NCBI RefSeq assembly: GCF_000429765.1 | Contig: NZ_AUCM01000003.1 | Span: 289,117 to 353,116 of the forward strand | Reading direction: 5' to 3' | DNA: 64,000 bases | Source of the DNA: Gemmobacter nectariphilus DSM 15620 | GTDB taxonomy: Bacteria > Pseudomonadota > Alphaproteobacteria > Rhodobacterales > Rhodobacteraceae | Shown here: positions 61,702-64,000 of the stretch, in pieces | How the letters are laid out: every line of letters starts with the position of its first letter | Position numbering within the stretch: the first letter of the stretch is position 1 | Program-made: the position numbers and the translations under genes | Notes under the pieces: generated by a model | What the model was told of the DNA's origin: nothing | Databases searched by the model: none | What the model saw: the letters and a program-made list of their open reading frames with translations, nothing else

Positions 61702-63153
61702 ATGAAGGCAAAGCGTATCGCGACGGCGCTTGTTGCGGCAGGCGTGGCGCTTGGTCCGGTGCAGTCCAGCGCCGGGGACGCGCTGGCCGGGGGACTCGTG
61801 GGTGCGGTGATCGGCGGTCTGATCGTCAACGAGATGCACAAGAACAAGGCCCGCCAAGCGACGACGGTGCGCCGATCGACCTCGACATCGACGACCAGCA
61901 CGCGCGAGGCCAACCGCGAAGTGCAGACCGCGCTGAACTATTTCGGCTATAACGTGGGCACGCCGGATGGCTCGATCGGACCGCGCTCGCGCACGGGGAT
62001 CGCGCAGTATCAGGCGCTGATGGGCTATCCGCCGACCGGCCAGCTGACCGACTTCGAGCGCACCATCCTTGTAACCGCCTATCAGCGGGCCATCATCGGC
62101 GGGCCGGCGACGATGCAGGTGGCCGCCAGCCATCCGCAGGGCACGCGCGGGCTGTTGCTGATGCAGCGCGACCAGATGGCCGGCCTGCCGGCGGGCGGAT
62201 TCGGGTCCGGCACCATGGCCGCCGCCGGAACGATGGCGCCCCAGCAGGTGCCGCAAGCGCCCACGGTTCCGACCTTTGCCGCACCGGCGCCCGCCCCTGC
62301 AGCGCCGGCCGCACCGGCCCTGCCGAATTTCTTTGGCGGCACGGCGGTGATGGCCTCGCTTGCCTCGCATTGCAACAAGGTCAGCCTGTTGACCAACACC
62401 AACGGTGGCTTTGTCACTGCGGCCAGCATGACCGACCCGACCTTTGCCTTGTCGGAACAGTTCTGCCTGGCCCGCACCTATGCGATGGCGCAGGGCGAGG
62501 ATCTGGTCGCCAAGATGCCGGGCACCACGCCGCAGCAGGTGGCCGAGCAATGCGCAGGCCTTGGCCCGGCGATGGAGGATTACGTCACCGCCCTGTCCTT
62601 GCAGGACCGCGATACGGTCCTGCAGGGCGTGTCGGGATTCGTGCTGTCGTCGGGCATGGCCCCGGCGCAGATGGCGGCCACCGCGCGCATCTGCCTTGGG
62701 TCGGGCTATACGACCGACGACATGAAGATTGCCATCGGATCGGCGTTGCTGCTGACCGTGCTGGGCGAAAAGGGCTATGCCGAGCTGCTGGGGCATCATC
62801 TCAGCCAGGGGTTCGGGGCCAGCCAGCGCACCGATCTGGCGCTGCCCTGGTATGACATGAGCCTTGATGCCGCTGCGAGCGGCACCACGCTGGTCTTTGC
62901 CCCCGGCATGCCAGACCGTGCGGCGCTGATCCGCAAGGCGGCCTATACGCTGGGCGGCAAGGCCTCGCTGGAGCCTGCGGCGCCCGCCGTGCCGGTGTTC
63001 GCGGTGCCGACCCAGCCCGCCGCCGCGCCGGCCCAGATTGCCGCGACGGCCCCGGCGGCCCAGGACGCCGCAGCCCCGGCGGCGCCCACCCGCACCGGCG
63101 TTGCGGCCCTGCCGCTGGCGGCGCGGCTGCCGTTCATGGTGTTTGGACAGTAA
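61702..63153 (+). CDS. Peptidoglycan-binding-domain protein
   Basis: A 483-residue exported protein. A signal peptide of about 25 residues is followed by a Gly-rich hydrophobic stretch (LVGAVIGGLIVNEM), a Ser/Thr linker and a PG_binding_1-like domain (about 70-125, REVQTALNYFGYNVGTPDG and IGPRSRTGIAQYQ). After an Ala/Pro linker comes an uncharacterised Cys-containing domain (about 215-420). The last 60 residues are Ala/Pro-rich. It is divergent from lipB. It probably acts in the cell envelope; the enzyme activity, if any, is unknown. Confidence 0.75.
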   Translation: MKAKRIATALVAAGVALGPVQSSAGDALAGGLVGAVIGGLIVNEMHKNKARQATTVRRSTSTSTTSTREANREVQTALNYFGYNVGTPDGSIGPRSRTGIAQYQALMGYPPTGQLTDFERTILVTAYQRAIIGGPATMQVAASHPQGTRGLLLMQRDQMAGLPAGGFGSGTMAAAGTMAPQQVPQAPTVPTFAAPAPAPAAPAAPALPNFFGGTAVMASLASHCNKVSLLTNTNGGFVTAASMTDPTFALSEQFCLARTYAMAQGEDLVAKMPGTTPQQVAEQCAGLGPAMEDYVTALSLQDRDTVLQGVSGFVLSSGMAPAQMAATARICLGSGYTTDDMKIAIGSALLLTVLGEKGYAELLGHHLSQGFGASQRTDLALPWYDMSLDAAASGTTLVFAPGMPDRAALIRKAAYTLGGKASLEPAAPAVPVFAVPTQPAAAPAQIAATAPAAQDAAAPAAPTRTGVAALPLAARLPFMVFGQ

Positions 63154-63169
63154 TGTCGCAAAATACGGC

Positions 63170-63193
63170 AGGGGGGGTGAAAATCCCCCTTTT
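63170..63193 (+). terminator. Intrinsic terminator after the peptidoglycan-binding protein
   Basis: AGGGGG / CCCCCT stem with a short AT loop followed by TTTT, 16 bp after the stop. It is a convincing Rho-independent terminator. Confidence 0.75.
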
Positions 63194-63240
63194 CAATGCC
63201 GCGGCGCTTCGCTAGAAGCCGCATCACCAAGCCAGAACAT

Positions 63241-63327
63241 GCGGTTGTGGCGGAATTGGTAGACGCGCAGCGTTGAGGTCGCTGTGGGGTAACTCCCGTG
63301 GAAGTTCGAGTCTTCTCAACCGCACCA
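63241..63327 (+). tRNA. tRNA-Leu (anticodon GAG)
   Basis: An 87-base tRNA with acceptor stem GCGGTTG / CAACCGC, encoded CCA at 63325-63327, anticodon loop TTGAGGT (GAG) on the CAGCG/CGCTG stem, a long class II variable arm (TGTGGGGTAACTCCCGTG region) and GTTCGAGTC in the T arm. Confidence 0.96.
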
Positions 63328-63340
63328 TTCTGATCGAACA

Positions 63341-63364
63341 AGCCCCGGTAACTCCGGGGCTTTT
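63341..63364 (+). terminator. Intrinsic terminator of the tRNA
   Basis: Eight-base-pair stem AGCCCCGG / CCGGGGCT with a 5-base loop, followed by TTT, 14 bp after the tRNA end. Confidence 0.85.
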
Positions 63365-63658
63365 CGCATTTGATCCCCCTGTTTCCCGATGACTGGCCAG
63401 ACCGGACCGCGCTGCAGGGCGGGCCAGCCGCGCCCATCCGATCGCAAATGACAAAGGCGCCACAATTGCGACCCTTGGGGCAGGGCGCGATGCGCGGGCG
63501 ATTGTCCACATATGCGCCACGATTGATTAACCAAATACGGAAAATCACCGCGAGGCCGCCCGATTGCCAACACATTTGGCGGCAAGAAAAGCGGTCATGC
63601 AACGAGTGCAGCCCCTCTCGTCCGGTCGGGAGGCCCCTATCGCAAGAAAGGACTTCAT

Positions 63659-64000
63659 ATGAGCACGCAGTATTTCAGCGGCATCCAGATCACTACCGAC
63701 AACTTCGGCACTCCGGTCAGTGTGTCGGCAAGCACGATGGCCTGGACGACCTCGACCTATTTTCGTTTCCGCTACACGCTGGATGACCCGCAAGCGAATG
63801 AGTTCTCGTCGATCACCATGGCTCTGGCGTCGCCCTCGAAGCTGCATGCGAGCACGGTAAATGGCAATCGTGTCTATCTGGACGATGCGGCGGTGATCGG
63901 CCGGATCGGCTGGGGCACCAGTGCTGCTACGGTGATGATCGTCCAGACCGGGTTGAACCAGTTCAGCCTGTTCAACCTTGCGGGTGACGAACTGCCGACT
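63659..64000 (+). CDS. Unrecognised gene, 5' part
   Basis: The first 114 codons of a gene that runs off the right edge, starting at an ATG with AAGGA upstream. The protein starts MSTQYFSGIQITTDNFGT and is rich in Ser, Thr, Asn and Gly with alternating strands, without a Sec signal. This resembles the N-terminal parts of large secreted or adhesin-like proteins, including RTX proteins, but nothing here proves it. No domain can be named from the visible part. Confidence 0.55.
   Translation, partial: MSTQYFSGIQITTDNFGTPVSVSASTMAWTTSTYFRFRYTLDDPQANEFSSITMALASPSKLHASTVNGNRVYLDDAAVIGRIGWGTSAATVMIVQTGLNQFSLFNLAGDELPT

Overview
The window is high-GC chromosomal DNA from an alphaproteobacterium, almost certainly Rhodobacteraceae (Rhodobacter, Paracoccus, Gemmobacter or a relative). 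The support is the mdh/sucCDAB/lpdA cluster, the Rhodobacter-type xdhABC operon, an aa3 oxidase subunit I next to a DUF2244 gene, FNR-type TTGAC-N4-(A/G)TCAA boxes, and the codon use. It is gene-dense and mostly housekeeping. No phage, insertion sequence, integron or CRISPR array was seen. The only RNA gene found is a tRNA-Leu(GAG).

Layout. 0-1.6 kb: an HPt protein and a sigma-54-type response regulator (cut by the window edge) in LuxU/LuxO-like arrangement. The regulator carries two unusual substitutions in its AAA+ domain. 1.8-10.3 kb: propionyl-CoA synthetase, an RTX serralysin-type metalloprotease, arginase, KDPG aldolase, and a MotA/ExbB-like plus OmpA/MotB-like pair with a very long coiled coil. 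10.6-25.2 kb: a long minus-strand TCA-cycle cluster (mdh, sucC, sucD, sucA, sucB, lpdA) interleaved with small membrane, lipoprotein, glycosyltransferase, methyltransferase and dtd genes. 25.7-29.2 kb: pyruvate carboxylase. 29.5-38.9 kb: a BMP-type (purine/nucleoside) ABC importer joined to xdhABC, forming a purine uptake and oxidation module. 39.1-47.3 kb: dnaE, a DAO-family oxidoreductase, an AhpD-like protein behind an FNR box, a GH25 lysozyme lipoprotein and metG. 47.5-53.8 kb: a complete N-ATPase operon in the order atpD-C-Q-R-B-E-F-A-G, with no delta gene. 53.9-58 kb: a CoxE-like VWA protein, DUF2244, a VOC protein and ctaD. 58-60.4 kb: a ridA-marR pair divergent from two VOC genes and a DUF1428 gene, with an AT-rich palindromic operator between them. 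60.4-64 kb: a class I cytochrome c, lipB, a peptidoglycan-binding protein, the tRNA and a partial unrecognised gene at the right edge.

How the parts work together. mdh, sucABCD and lpdA form the malate and 2-oxoglutarate-to-succinate arms of the TCA cycle. pyc provides anaplerotic oxaloacetate and prpE feeds propionate carbon. lipB supplies lipoyl precursor for the E2 protein SucB. ctaD and the cytochrome c belong to aerobic respiration, and the N-ATPase is a second rotary ATPase beside the housekeeping one, which is not in this window. The importer and XDH genes link purine uptake to oxidation.

The most unusual structural signal is a dispersed family of about 50-65 bp palindromic elements (a G/C hairpin followed by a GGTATTTGGAAAAAGGCAAAG-like tail), found at about ten places. 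Most copies are intergenic, but two lie in frame inside xdhA and xdhB, in opposite orientations relative to the reading direction. They resemble in principle the protein-coding palindromic elements known from Rickettsia. Other points worth following are the degenerate sigma-54 activator, the tandem TGTGATCACA sites upstream of sucC, the operator upstream of ridA and the VOC genes, and two FNR-like boxes.
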